Shown here in pieces: positions 12,913-23,827 of a stretch of 64,000 nt of DNA. Made by a program: the position numbers and the translations under genes. Origin of the DNA: Knufia peltigerae (lineage: Eukaryota; Ascomycota; Eurotiomycetes; Chaetothyriales; Trichomeriaceae); NCBI GenBank assembly GCA_030247855.1, contig JAPDRN010000145.1, positions 18,106 to 82,105 on the forward strand. The letters are read 5' to 3'. Position 1 is the stretch's first letter, and each line of letters opens with the position of its first letter. Below the pieces are notes generated by a model. The model searched no databases. It was given only the letters and a program-made list of their open reading frames with translations, and was not told where the DNA came from.

Positions 12913-14015
12913 CCTTCGTACTGAAGATTATATCTTCTTCGGAGAGCTCGTAGTACATTCCCAGGGTCCGTGTACTCGCCAGGCAGGTAGATTCTTTCCA
13001 TTACGAGCAAGGATAATGCGGGTAAAAGAAAGGCCTCAAGATGATTCAATAGCCGACATGTCGATACGTGGTCGGTTATTGAACCTCATCCTGCGGGGCC
13101 CCAGATGAACCTTGCTTTAATGCTACGTACATTGAGAGCATTGCTGCACCGACATCGGGCAAGTTCTACCTATGCGTTCAGCCCGTGATAAGCATGAACA
13201 AGGTACTCTACGGAAGACAATGACGAGAGGAAAGAACTCCCGAGTTGGTCAGTTCGGAGTTCGCGTACTTTGACCCGTATGCACAGTGCCACAGTCGACC
13301 ATCAGGCTTCAACGGAACACTCCCCAAAATGAGACAAGGACACTCTGCTTCGATTCTATTGTTCGGACACATGAGCTCAGAAAAGGATGGGAGAAGAGAA
13401 TGAATGACCGTCCAGCATCGCGTTCGTCGCCTCGACGCTCCCACCGTCTCCACCATCTCTGCGACTTGCAGCTTCGGATATCGACTGATATATGCAAGGT
13501 TCTGGTAATCTTCTTCCTGGTCAGGAGTGCTTCACGTCGGCTATTGACGACAAAGTGGCTACCATCCCCTTTAAGTTTGACGATGGGTTCGCCTTACGCG
13601 ATGAGCAGGGCAGCAGAGGACTTGAACAGCCGAGAACAAAAACAAAATGGGGATGTGTCAGATTGTTTTGTCCATTGAGACGAAGTAATATCCATTCCTT
13701 GGAGGGACTGTACCTTCTGTTTGTTTCTCCGATAGTAGAATAGGGCAGAGAGGGAATAGGTTGCTCGGCTCAAATGCCCAGGAAGATATCCATGACTTTT
13801 AGCGTGGTAAGAATTCATTATCGGCAAAAGGCACCAATACCAGTGCAAGTGCTACAAGGTAGATGCCCATCAAGAGATTTTACCTGAAACTCGTGGCCGA
13901 TATCTCGTTGTCAACTCAACATCGGTTGGTCAAGCGTGTCCCTATCACGGCCATTTTTGAGTCAAAGAGAGTCCGAAAACTTTACAAGCAGACTCCATGG
14001 ATCCGGGTGTCTTCC
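12913..14015. other. intergenic, no gene recognised
   Basis: This lies between the lactonase start and the 3' end of the second sugar MFS. Several 60-130 codon frames overlap on both strands with no recognisable domain. Confidence 0.5.
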
Positions 14016-15781
14016 TTACGCGACTTCCTCCATCTCTTGGAATTTGGGATCAGTCTTGCCTATCGCTATTTCCATCTGGCTGTCTTCAAAAGACCGATCC
14101 AAATCAACTGATATGGGTCTCGACATACGCCGCGCAGTGACGCTGCCTTCCCTGGCAAATAAACGGTCAACGTCTTCCAACTCGAAGCCTTTGGTTTCGG
14201 GGAAGAAGAAATAGATGATGGGAACCCAACAGGCTATTATGAATGTTAGTATGCTAAATCCGGTCCAGGGGCTGGGGAGAAATGGAAAACAACAGGCCCT
14301 CAGAAGAGACTGGTTTCCCACTTGAGAAGGGGTAATAACCAACCGTTTAGAATGGCGAAGATGATATAAGTGCGATATCCAATATTGCTAATGGCGATAG
14401 GGGTGATCTGGACGATCATATAGTTGAAAATCCAGTTACAGGCTGTAGAGACGGAGGAGCCACGTTGGCGGAGACGAAGAGGCAGAATCTCAGTAGGGTA
14501 GACCCATACGGTAGCCTGGAATCCTACAGTGAATGCTCCCTGGAAGACAAAGAGCATCGCAGCAGCTGCGCGACCAGCCGCTTTGGCGGACGGCGTGTTG
14601 AACTGAACTTGATAAATCAAGCCTGACTGGACCCCCATCACCACGGCCATGAGTGAGATCATGGAGAGAAGAAGTGGGCGACGGCCGACGCGATCAATGA
14701 GGGGCCAAGGGATGAACGAAGCCAGGAAGAACCAGGTCTGCAGGAAGCCCGACATCAGAGCCGACATATGCTGGCTGAAGCCCAGACTCTTTTCGAACAG
14801 CGTGCCCGAGTAATAGATGACCGCGTTGATGCCTCCCAATTGTTGGAAAGCTTGAATCCCGCAGGCGATCAAGAATCTCCGGCGACTTTGGATACTGTCA
14901 TTTTTGATCAGGTCGATCCATTTGCCGGTACCGATGCTCTTTTCGACCTCCACCGTCTGCAGAATGTCTGCATGCAAGAGGCGAATGTTGGCGTCAGACA
15001 TCCGGTGGCGGTGAAGCCTTTGCAGCACCATGAGCGACTCGTCGCCACGATCATGGCTGGCCAGCCACCGCGGAGTCTCGGGGACGATGGCCACGATGAG
15101 GAGCATAGGGAGCAGAAATATACACTGGAGTATACAGGGGATTCTCCATGCGTAGCTCGAAGTGTGTGTTGAGAAGGCATAATCGATCCAGTAGGCCAGA
15201 AAAATGCCGAAATTGAGCGTAGATAGCTGCATGCAGACGTAAAGTCCGCGGCTGGCCTTGGGAGAATATTCTGATTGGAAGACTGGGACCGTGCTGTTGA
15301 TAAAGCCCATCCCCACGCCAGATACCACACGGGCAATGATCAGATGCACTCGGGAGAAAGCCGTGGCTTGAAGGATGGCTCCCACGATCATTATGATGGA
15401 CCCGATGGCAATACTCCTTCTGCGTCCGAGGGCTTCCCCAAAGAAGGAAGTAAGTACTGAACCGAGGAAACATCCCACTGGCGGGTGACTGTCAGCACAA
15501 CAGCATCTCTACGTCTTTCGATTGCTTGATCTACCTTCATATATAGCAACAATGAGGCCGATGATGGTGGGGCTTGGGGTATGAAAGGTATCGTTGAATG
15601 CAGCACCGTTGACGAATCCGCCGAACAGGCCATTATCACTGATGAATCGTCTGATCAGCAAGGTATGTAGCTGTAGCGTACCATTGCGAAAGAAGGGCAC
15701 TTACTATCCGATGAGAAGGAAACCGAGGCATGTCAGCGTAAGAACGCTGGATGAAAGTTGGCGTCCTTCCAGGAGAACCAT
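14016..15781 (-). CDS. MFS sugar transporter (second copy, distinct sequence)
   Basis: Sugar-porter MFS protein of 510 residues in four exons: 15781-15705, 15638-15535, 15477-14344 and 14233-14016. Introns are 66, 57 and 110 bp. Splicing restores family sequence at each joint: GFLLIGY/DNGLFGG, AIYE/VGCFLGS and AILN/ACWVPIIYFF. The last intron uses an unusual GTTGGT donor but has a clear CTAAC branch site. Signatures: EALGRRRS after TM2, PETPRWLASHDRGDE at the central loop, QQLGGINAVIYYS in TM7, DRVGRRPLL, and PETKGFELEDVDRLFA after TM12. The sequence is clearly different from the permease at 8936-10691, so the two are paralogues rather than a recent duplication. Likely substrates are hexoses, disaccharides or lactones. 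Confidence 0.9.
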
Positions 15782-16639
15782 GATCGGTGAAGAGCGTCTG
15801 GGAGCACGAGATGGTTCCCGAGGTAAGATAATGGCAGAGATTGAGCCAGTATATGTATCTGGTTCTACAGAAGACCCGATGTGCATCAGCATCAAAAGCC
15901 GACAGCCATCGGCAATCGTCAGGCCAATCACGGCGCATCACCATTTTCAAGTGTAAACATAGGAGGCTATTAGTCACTCATCATAGTGACTTTTGTACTT
16001 GTACAAAACATCAAAGAACAAAAACAAAGGACTAACCCTTGTAGAGTCGGGGCCGGGAAATCCGCCTGGCAACGTCGCAACTTTGGAATGAGCACTTGAG
16101 GTAGAAAAATTAACAACGCCCTGGAAAGCCTACAGCCCCCGACAACCATTGAAGGTACCACGGTTTTCTCTGGCCAGGGCCCAAGAAGTGATCGAGTTCT
16201 GCACGCTTCCGCTCCCTCGGGACACCAAGTGAGCTGATGCCGACGAAGGGCGCGATAAATCCGTGGCAAAGCGGCATGCTCGCCTGAAGAAGCCCGATCC
16301 AGTCTGCTCAGTGGCACCTGGTTGGTTGCCTCGGTTCTGCCTATTGCTGGACGTAGTTGACACTTCTGGTGTTCCGGGGCTTCACTCGTGGCAAAACCCT
16401 TTCGTTGGTTTACCGTCGTGTTTAGCAATGGTCTGCATATTTGAACTTCGTTTTGGATGTTTGGGTTATGATGGGTGTTCCAGTGCTGAATCCAGTCGAC
16501 GAACGATTTCATGAGCGCGATATGTTCAGAGTTTTCATGGTCGCAGTATATTTCGCCTTGCTCGATCCGTGGGGTATTCTTAGGTTCCGCAAGTGGTACG
16601 CCACAAACTTCTTGCTCTCGTCGTGGCGTTGACAAAGGA

Positions 16640-17328
16640 GGGGGCGTCTTCGTTTTCAACTTGCTGATATCAACGGAGCTGCATTGTCAATCGAAGATAT
16701 CCAACCACATGGTGCGACAGTGACAGAGTCGGCCGTTCTCCCTGTTGTACCTTGCTCAACTCTCGATTCTGCGAGACGCAGCTGATGAGTCTACGATAGG
16801 ACGACTGCTTTTGTTCTTCGAGATCCTCCTGAAGGTCAGCTTGGTGCGTTCGTTCCTCAGTTATCTGGAGCCTTTTCTACTTTCGCGGATGAGCCTGAGG
16901 CTCAGAGATCTGCTCCCATTGTCGATTGAATGTCGCCGCGTAGACCCTCAGGTGCCTGTTGTGCGTCAGCTATGTACCGCTTATACAACAGAGAAAACCT
17001 ACTTCCGCATATCATTGTCCATGGTAAGAATTCTGCTACAACGACTGAAGGAGCTAAACTGCCCTCTGATGGGATAGAAGCTTCCATGATCAATTTCACT
17101 CGTTGTTTGCAGAAATTCATCTCGTATATTTCCATTCGACAGCAGCTACTTCGTGTAGCCAACCAAGAACCGAAAATGCAGGTGGTTGTATCGTTGTTGA
17201 CGGAGAAGTACATTACCACGGCAACTACCCTCAAGAATATGTTTGCAGACACACTAATTGACGCGTGCGGTAAGCTGAACGGGAACCGGTCGCACACTGA
17301 CCTTCGTTCTGGCCGATCAGGCATTTGA
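16640..17328 (+). pseudogene. unidentified coding-like relic with in-frame stops
   Basis: One plus-strand frame reads as plausible protein for about 220 codons but is broken by a double stop near 16780 and another near 16927. The last open segment, ending at 17328, contains a helix-like stretch rich in Leu, Lys and Gln (for example FTRCLQKFISYISIRQQLL and KYITTATTLKNMFADTLID). I do not recognise the family. It could equally be a chance open frame; the length and composition are the only support. Confidence 0.25.
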
Positions 17329-17623
17329 CGGTTTGAGGTCGTGTTCAAACACCAACCACCCTCCCGCTTCGCGGCCGGCATGTAAGCGTGGTGTGTTCCC
17401 TCACATGCGAAGGGTGGAGGATCCTCGTCTTTGGAGCGCATCGTTGGTTGGCTTTCTGATGGCACGTTAGTCGCCAATCGCTTGTTCATATCAATCGCTG
17501 GACCCAGAGGACGAGTCAGCCTGGAAAACGAGACAAAGGGAGCAGCAGTTTTGATGACTTTGCTCCAGAGCTAATTGCAGAACTTGGCGGCGCCTTCATC
17601 GCAAGTATCTACCGTCCTCTCCA

Positions 17624-17797
17624 TCACCATATTGGAGAATACAGTATCATCTCCTCTTTCAATGAGTTGCCATTGTCACAACCTGGACTCCACCACGATC
17701 CTTGCTTCTCGTCCACATCTTTCGATGTAAGAGGCTCTTGAGCGCCAGGCTCCAGCCTTTGGAATTTCCGAGTCGTCCAGTCGAAGACCTTGTCGAT
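17624..17797 (-). pseudogene. duplicated/degraded CK1 kinase tail
   Basis: Just downstream of the CK1-like gene, a second minus-strand reading starts IDKVFDWTTRKF and runs about 55 codons to a stop. It mirrors the tail of the intact gene (YDNVFDWTIREF) in both protein and DNA. No kinase core precedes it in this position. It may be the remnant of a tandem duplicate or an alternative last exon. Confidence 0.4.
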
Positions 17798-17905
17798 CTA
17801 TGATTCCTTCGCATCAGCCCTTCTTCGACGCTTCTTTCGGTCACGTCTGCCTGCAGGGGCGCGATGCATCTTCTGCTCCCCAATGTCAGAAGCGTGCACA
17901 GGACG

Positions 17906-18966
17906 TTACTGATCCTTATTTGACTGCTTTTCAAACTCTCGAATCGTCCAATCGAACACATTGTCATACTCGAAACCTTTGCTGCGAAAGAGGCGACCGG
18001 ATAAGCTCCGGAGATACTTGTAATCTGGCTGGCCCTGGTCACTCATGCCACGAATGTAACTCATGTAGGTGGAAAACTCCGCAGGCAGGCAATGGCACAG
18101 TTCGGCCACATTGATTGTCTTCTTTCGCTCGAAAACAAGCCTGTATTTTTCCTGCTGACTGGGTGCCTTTAGGCCTTGCCAGGGAAGCGACCCCAGAAGA
18201 AAATACAAGGCCATGTACCCCAGCGATTCAAGGTCGTCACGCCGTGACGGAGCTGCATGTGGCCCAGGGTTAGCCGTCGAGTCAACCATGAAATACATTC
18301 ACGGCACTTACCCACGTTCAAGTGGCCGTTGATGCTGGCATAGCGGCAGGTGCCGACCAAGGAAATCTGGGGGCTGGTCGCAGGCTTGTGACTCAAGACT
18401 TGGTGTGAATCCCTCCGATAGGTGGCGAGTCCAAAATCAGTCATGTACACAATGTTGCCCTGCTTACCAGTGCCTAGGAGGAAGTTCTCAGGCTTGATGT
18501 CGCGATGGAGGTATCCCGCCACGTGGAGACTTTCAATTCGATGGAGGAGTTGATCCATCAACATCAACGTGGTCTTGAGTGAGAACTTGTCATCACAATA
18601 GCGAAAGAGGTCCTCCAGATTAGGACCCAAAAGTTCAAACACTAAAGCCTGAAAATCACAGTGGTCGCCATTCCAGAACATTCGAGGGATGCCGGGTTGT
18701 CCTATCAACTCCTCATATACATCGATCTCTTGGCGTAGGTGTGAGGTTGAAATTGAAAAATGCTCAAGTTTGATGGCGACCACATCATCTGTAGAAACAT
18801 CGCGCCCTATATGAATCCGTTATCAGTATGGTTTCATCGTGGGTCTTCGACGACAAGCCCCACCAATGTACACTTTTCCAAACGAGCCTGAGCCTATCCG
18901 TTGACAAATTTGGTATCTCCCACCCAGGCGTATTTCGAGGAAATGTTGAATGAACGGGTCGTCCAT
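17906..18966 (-). CDS. casein kinase I-like serine/threonine kinase
   Basis: CK1-family protein kinase of 314 residues in three exons: 18966-18864, 18806-18312 and 18252-17906. The two introns are 57 and 59 bp; the second has GTAAGT, CTAAC and CAG. Visible residues are the glycine loop GSGSFGKVY (about 25-33), catalytic Lys in VAIKLE (about 47), HRDIKPEN (H135-R136-D137) and DFGLA (158-162). The CK1-specific RRDDLESLGY replaces the usual APE-type segment. The protein ends soon after the family's FDWT motif, so it lacks the long C-terminal extension of Hrr25/Yck-type kinases and the prenylation or palmitoylation tail. Such short divergent CK1 paralogues are often accessory in fungi. All catalytic residues are present, so it may be active. 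Confidence 0.85.
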
Positions 18967-19329
18967 TGCAGGGTGAGCATCAGAGAAACTGCAACATGTA
19001 CTCCGTACACCGACCTCACAACCAAAAGCGACGCCTTACTCGGCTAACCTTCCTCTCCAATGGACCCCGGTTTTGACCCTCGATGGCTGTTCCTACATAC
19101 GCCAGACGACTTCGCAGCCTGATATCGCGCGCCTCGTATCCAATCATGCTTGCAACCACTCCCACCACATGAAACTTCCGGGCGTTGAATGCTCGGACAT
19201 CGGCCAATTGATGGATGCTTCAAAGCGCCGCCTGGGACACGGTCTGCAGTCGAAACACGACCCCTACCTCCGGCCATCGCGGCCGACTTCTTCCTCACCC
19301 TCTTCCTCAACCGTCCCATTTCACGCACC

Positions 19330-20808
19330 ATGTGCGCCGTCCACGACAACCCTCCGTCGAAGAAGCGGCGACGATACTCTAGCGAACCTCGATCGAACGA
19401 CTCGCCCGAGGACCCGCCGTCGGCGAAAAGAAAGAAACGCACATTAGAAGCGGGAGTCGTTGGCGGCCACCGTACCCCCAGCTTCTGGAACAGACTCTCT
19501 AAGGTCCATCTGACTCGAGGAGCATTGAGGGAGTTCGACCGCCGGACTTCCAGAGCCCGACAACCACTGTCGACGCTGTGTTTCAGCATCGACTCCTCAT
19601 CGGGCCCAGGGACCAAAAGCGTGAAGAGATTGGCACGACACGGCGGACCTAACCTAACCCATCTTCGAGGGGTGAGTTGTGTTCGTGTGCCTACATTCGA
19701 ACCCCAGACTAATGGACCGCTCTGGTAGTTTGCCATTCTGACGGACGGGGACGACACCATGAGTGGATCCAGTTCCAGCCGAAAGCGTGCATCGGCATCA
19801 AGTGGCAGTGGTGCAAGCCGCAAGAAGACCAAGTCCTCTTACGATCCCAATTTCGGGCAGAACTTGATCGACGCCGGTATCTATCCTCGTGATGAGAATT
19901 CGCGACCCAATAATGCCCAAGATATCAGAAACGCTATGACCAAGCCTCGAGCTTCCTTGTCTTCTTCGCGGTTCGGTAGCGAGGACTTTACAATGTTTAC
20001 AAGACTTTGTAACAGAGCAGGCGACGAAGCGACTGTACGGGCCGAGATCATGTCCACCATTGCTGGTGAATCGAGGAGAAACCATTATTACGCGGCCGAC
20101 CGTCAATTCAACCACCTGAAGCCGCTCGCCGACGACCTACCCGAACCCCGACCTGACTTGTATGACGGCGCTTATCCTCAACAAATCGATCGGTGTGTAC
20201 GCCGCGACCTCGGAGAGCAGATTGTCCCAAGTACCGACACCTCTCTACCGGCGGTGCCAAACTTTTTCCTCGAGGGGAAGAGTGAGGGTGGTCGTGCCGA
20301 CGTCGCGAAGCGACAAGCCTGTCACAATGGGGCGATCGGCGCCAGAGCAATGCACTATCTACAGAATTACAAGTCGGTGGAAGCAGAATACGACGGCAAC
20401 GCCTACAGTTACTCAGCCACTTACCATCAAGGGACGAGTACATTGAAACTATATGGTCACCATCTGACTGCGCCCAAAGCCCCTGGAGAATCACCCGAGT
20501 GTCATATGACACAGCTCAAGGGATTTGACATGACCAGCGACATCGATACTTTCAGAAGAGGGGCAGCCGGATTCCGCCATCTCCGGGATCGGGCCAAAAC
20601 CGATCGAGACGGTTTCATCGATCTCGCAAATCAGATAGCCCGACGCGCACCTGCGGATCCTCCGTCCACCGCGTTCACAAACAGCCGTACGTCCTTGTCG
20701 GTGCTCCAAGAAGACGAGTCTGATACTTCTCCCGATGAAGTCATTGTCGATGAAGTCGTTGCCGAGCAAACGACTGCCAAATGCACGAGACATGCCACTG
20801 TGGAGTAA
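19330..20808 (+). CDS. DUF7924-type fungal protein of unknown function
   Basis: Two exons, 19330-19671 and 19729-20808, encode 473 residues. The 57-bp intron has GTGAGT, ACTAAT and TAG, and joins NLTHLRG to FAILTDGDD in phase 0. The N-terminus has two basic clusters (SKKRRR, KRKKR) resembling nuclear localisation signals, then the WNRLSKVHLTRGALREFDRR segment. A second Ser-rich basic stretch precedes the large C-terminal domain, which has the family signatures FFLEGKSEGGRADVAKRQAC, RAMHYLQNY and DGNAYSYSATYHQGT. This resembles a lineage-expanded fungal family (DUF7924); no biochemical role is known to me. An upstream in-frame ATG at 19189 would add 47 residues with no family-like sequence. 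Confidence 0.75.
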
Positions 20809-21723
20809 TCAAGGCAGGCTGCTATGCCACCCACCGCGGCGCCCTGCTCAACCGGGCGTCACGGTGACGAGCGTACGATCTCTCGGCAGCCAACGACAGG
20901 TGCAAACCATGTGCAGTCTAATACACGTTCACACCGCCCAATTGAAGATGGCAGACCTCGGAGGCAAGCTAGACCGGCCGCGGAAGGTACTAGGTGACAC
21001 TGATCCCGACAGAGCCGGCCGTCAGAGACGATCAAGTGGTTATGGAGTGTCTTGCAGAATATGTACTCTCAGGTCAACCTCGGCCTGTTGCCACTCGAGT
21101 ATCTTCTAATGCTTTCTGGTTCACCTGGTGGGCTGTGTAGTGGTTCCTTTTGTCGTCGTGCCCTCGGCAGGTGGCTGAGCCGTCTGGAGGAAGGGTTCGT
21201 CAACATCAACCGCCTCCAGATCCACCGTCCTCGAGCCCACCCCGTCTCTATCCCTCTCCGTGAACCTCACCGTCCTCGCAACGTCATCCACACATCCCAC
21301 CACGAGCCGCGACAAACGTCAGACGCGGGTCGACATGCGCGCGTGAGCACGTCGAATTTTCACACCAACAGCCGCATATGATCCGAGCCATGACCAGCAC
21401 CGTTGCCTGTGTACAATAGATGGTGTAAAACAAAAGCCCATGTGACGACGATGGTATATACTCTTCGTGTGGTGTGTGATGAAGCATGAACTTGGCGACA
21501 CAGCAGAAAATGTAAAGTAACGACTGAGAAAATGTAAAGTAACGACTGAGAAAATGTAAAGTAACGACTGAGAAAATGTAAAGTAACGACGTGACGTGTC
21601 ATTGAACATCAGTATGTAATGAGCATCGCTAATCGACCAGCAAGGGAACCAGCAGTAGTAATACACCAGCAGTTAAGCAACGACCTGAGCAGTGGAAAAC
21701 CAAGGATGGTCGGCAGGCATTGA
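20809..21723. other. intergenic between convergent DUF7924 gene and FAD monooxygenase
   Basis: No gene recognised. It contains the 22-bp tandem repeat at 21506-21590. Confidence 0.5.
21506..21590. repeat. 22-bp tandem repeat, 3.9 copies
   Basis: The unit GAAAATGTAAAGTAACGACT plus GA is repeated three full times and once partly, with no mismatches. It sits between two convergent genes. Perfect copies imply recent expansion. Confidence 0.95.
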
Positions 21724-22998
21724 TCAAAGAGCCTTGGTGTCGTAGCCATAGAGCCAGTCCATGCCCGAGGCCCCATCGTTCCACCAAAGATATGCAGCCA
21801 TGAGCCATTCCTTGATGACCTGGTGAAAGACGGTGGGTGATGCTCGACGAGCTGCACCTGATTGAGCCGTCAGATCAATCACGCGCTTGATGCGTTCCAT
21901 TCGGTGTCCCTGCCATTCCGCCAGCAAAGGTTCGAGACCGCCGTCGCGGCCGGCAGCTATCTTGTCGGCGAGGGTGGCGGCGTCTTCAAAGGCCATACCT
22001 GCTCCTTGGCCGGCATGAGGGGGAATACCGTGTGCGGCATCTCCGATGATGACCACCCTTCCACCTCCCGATGTGTACTTGCCCAAAGGAGGTAGCCTGT
22101 AGGTTGGCCAAGCGGATATTTGGTTTTCGTCGATTTCCCGGCATGCCTTGACCACCGCCGGCGGCCATTCGGTTCCTTCAGAGTGTCTGTCGGTGAGCAA
22201 CTTCTTCAACGTCACCTTGTCGTGCATGAACGTAGCCCACTCTTCGCGACTTCGATCGGGGATCTGCATCGTGGCAAAGACAGAAACCGTACCACCATCG
22301 TTTGTGCAGGGCATAAAGGCAAACGAGTTACCTCGGCCCAGCAACATACAAGGCATGTGCAGTCCATCCTTCAGTTCGCCGAGTTGCTTCGTGGAGACAG
22401 GGCCGCCAACGCCAGTTTGACCGGAATACCTGGGTGTCGCGCCTGGCTCGACGGCATCACGCACTTTGGAATGCATGCCGTCGGCACCGACGACCAACGT
22501 GGCCGTCACCAACGTTTCATCGCCAAATTGTAAGTCGACGCCGTCCTTTGTTTCTTTCAGATCAACCAGCTTTGCCCCAAATACAATCTTCACGCCGCGC
22601 TCCTCGGCCTTGTCAAGCAGGATCCTTCTCACCAAGCCCCGACCTACCCTCACGCTCCGATAGCCTTCCTTGCCTTCTGCGTGGCTTCTCACGGTCCCAA
22701 TCAGTTTCATACTCCGAGCACTCTGCATGTGTATCTCGTCGTAGTTGAAGCCTCCATCTCGAACACCCTCATACGCTCCGAGTCGGTCAAGCACACGCAA
22801 GGCATTGGGCGCAAGAGCGAGGTAGCCTCCATCGCCATTCGGGGTGAAGTAGGAGATCTGCTTGGACGCATCGGCCGAAGGTGCCGGTCGGGTCTCGTAG
22901 AGAGTACAGGGGATATTGTGGGCGTGTAGGGACAGTGCGAGGGCAAGCCCGCCCAAGCCGGCACCGATTATGGCGACGTCTGGCGTTGAATTCGACAT
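21724..22998 (-). CDS. FAD-dependent aromatic monooxygenase (salicylate hydroxylase-like)
   Basis: Single-exon 424-residue flavoprotein of the group A FAD/NAD(P)H aromatic hydroxylases. The Rossmann FAD motif GAGLGG is at residues 12-17, the DG motif GADGMHSK at 171-178, and the second FAD motif GDAAHGIPPHAGQG begins at 319. Length and motif order match salicylate hydroxylase-like and related fungal ring hydroxylases, which also act as epoxidases or ring-modifying enzymes in secondary metabolism. No signal peptide or membrane anchor is visible, so it is probably soluble. No neighbouring gene points to a specific substrate. Confidence 0.9.
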   Translation of the reverse strand: MSNSTPDVAIIGAGLGGLALALSLHAHNIPCTLYETRPAPSADASKQISYFTPNGDGGYLALAPNALRVLDRLGAYEGVRDGGFNYDEIHMQSARSMKLIGTVRSHAEGKEGYRSVRVGRGLVRRILLDKAEERGVKIVFGAKLVDLKETKDGVDLQFGDETLVTATLVVGADGMHSKVRDAVEPGATPRYSGQTGVGGPVSTKQLGELKDGLHMPCMLLGRGNSFAFMPCTNDGGTVSVFATMQIPDRSREEWATFMHDKVTLKKLLTDRHSEGTEWPPAVVKACREIDENQISAWPTYRLPPLGKYTSGGGRVVIIGDAAHGIPPHAGQGAGMAFEDAATLADKIAAGRDGGLEPLLAEWQGHRMERIKRVIDLTAQSGAARRASPTVFHQVIKEWLMAAYLWWNDGASGMDWLYGYDTKAL

Positions 22999-23827
22999 CT
23001 TGATTTATCGGAGTGAGGCTTGAGATGGAACCGTGCAAGAAGTGCGATCGAAGACACGAAGACACGGGAGTCTGTAAAGATGGAAAAGAGTGTCCTGCGG
23101 TCGAGATAAGTAGCAATAAGTACCTACCCAGGCATGAGGAAACAACATCGGCTAGAATTCACGAAGACGGAAGGGCCATGCGAAGTCGTGGCATGGGGGG
23201 GCATCATTGATTCAATAGTAGCATTGTAAATACGAGGTGGCAGCCACAAGTTTGGCTCTAAATGCTACAAAACGGCACGGGAAGTGGTCACTGCCTCAGC
23301 TTCAACAATAAAACGAAGCATTTACAACCGCCAAGAGAGTTAAAAAGGAAAAGTAATGAGCATCGCCCAACCTGCCTAGCTGCGATGAGTTCTAGCATGC
23401 TAGATCTTTTAAGGACTAGTTGAATGGATTGGTGCTGTCTAAGCGAAGGCGCAGCAGAGTACGGGGGTACAGTCCACCAATACCTACACATTGTGCTTTT
23501 CTTAGGAGAAAATAGGGCTCTTATCTTGTACTGTCCACATGACCGCCAAGTTCGGCTTGAAATCTCCCTGTGCGTTGAAATGTGAACTCCGGATTTGCGG
23601 AGATGTTCTCCGTACCCCGTTACAGTAGTTAGTTACGGAGCACGTAAACAATACAAGTACTCCGTAGTTACTATAGTTACGGTCAAGTTACTCCACTCGG
23701 CATACCTGCCCCCTGCGTTCACAGCCTTGCACACCGAAGAGTGAACACCTAATGGTAGACTTCCCTCATTGTCTCGCAGGTTGACTTCTTCTTTGACAGT
23801 TTCTCAGATGGCAGGCCCTCTTTCTCA
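22999..23827. other. intergenic, no gene recognised
   Basis: This is the promoter side of the FAD monooxygenase. TACTCCGTA occurs at 23658, with variants nearby. No supported open frame. Confidence 0.5.

Larger units (their letters stand above)
15782..17905. other. intergenic/relic region between sugar MFS and CK1 kinase
   Basis: No intact gene. Long frames at 16659-15970 (-) and 17489-16902 (-) have no recognised domain. The plus strand from about 16640 to 17640 has a coding-like character with internal stops, listed separately. The kinase-tail relic at 17624-17797 is also listed separately. Confidence 0.45.

Noticed and set aside
1..16000. idea of a polyketide or peptide secondary-metabolite cluster
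   Set aside because: P450, efflux MFS and permeases are present, but no synthase, methyltransferase or Zn2Cys6 regulator is readable in the window.
15970..16659. 229-codon open frame (-)
   Set aside because: No recognisable domain or plausible initiation context, composition unlike neighbouring genes, and coding-like signal in this region lies on the other strand.
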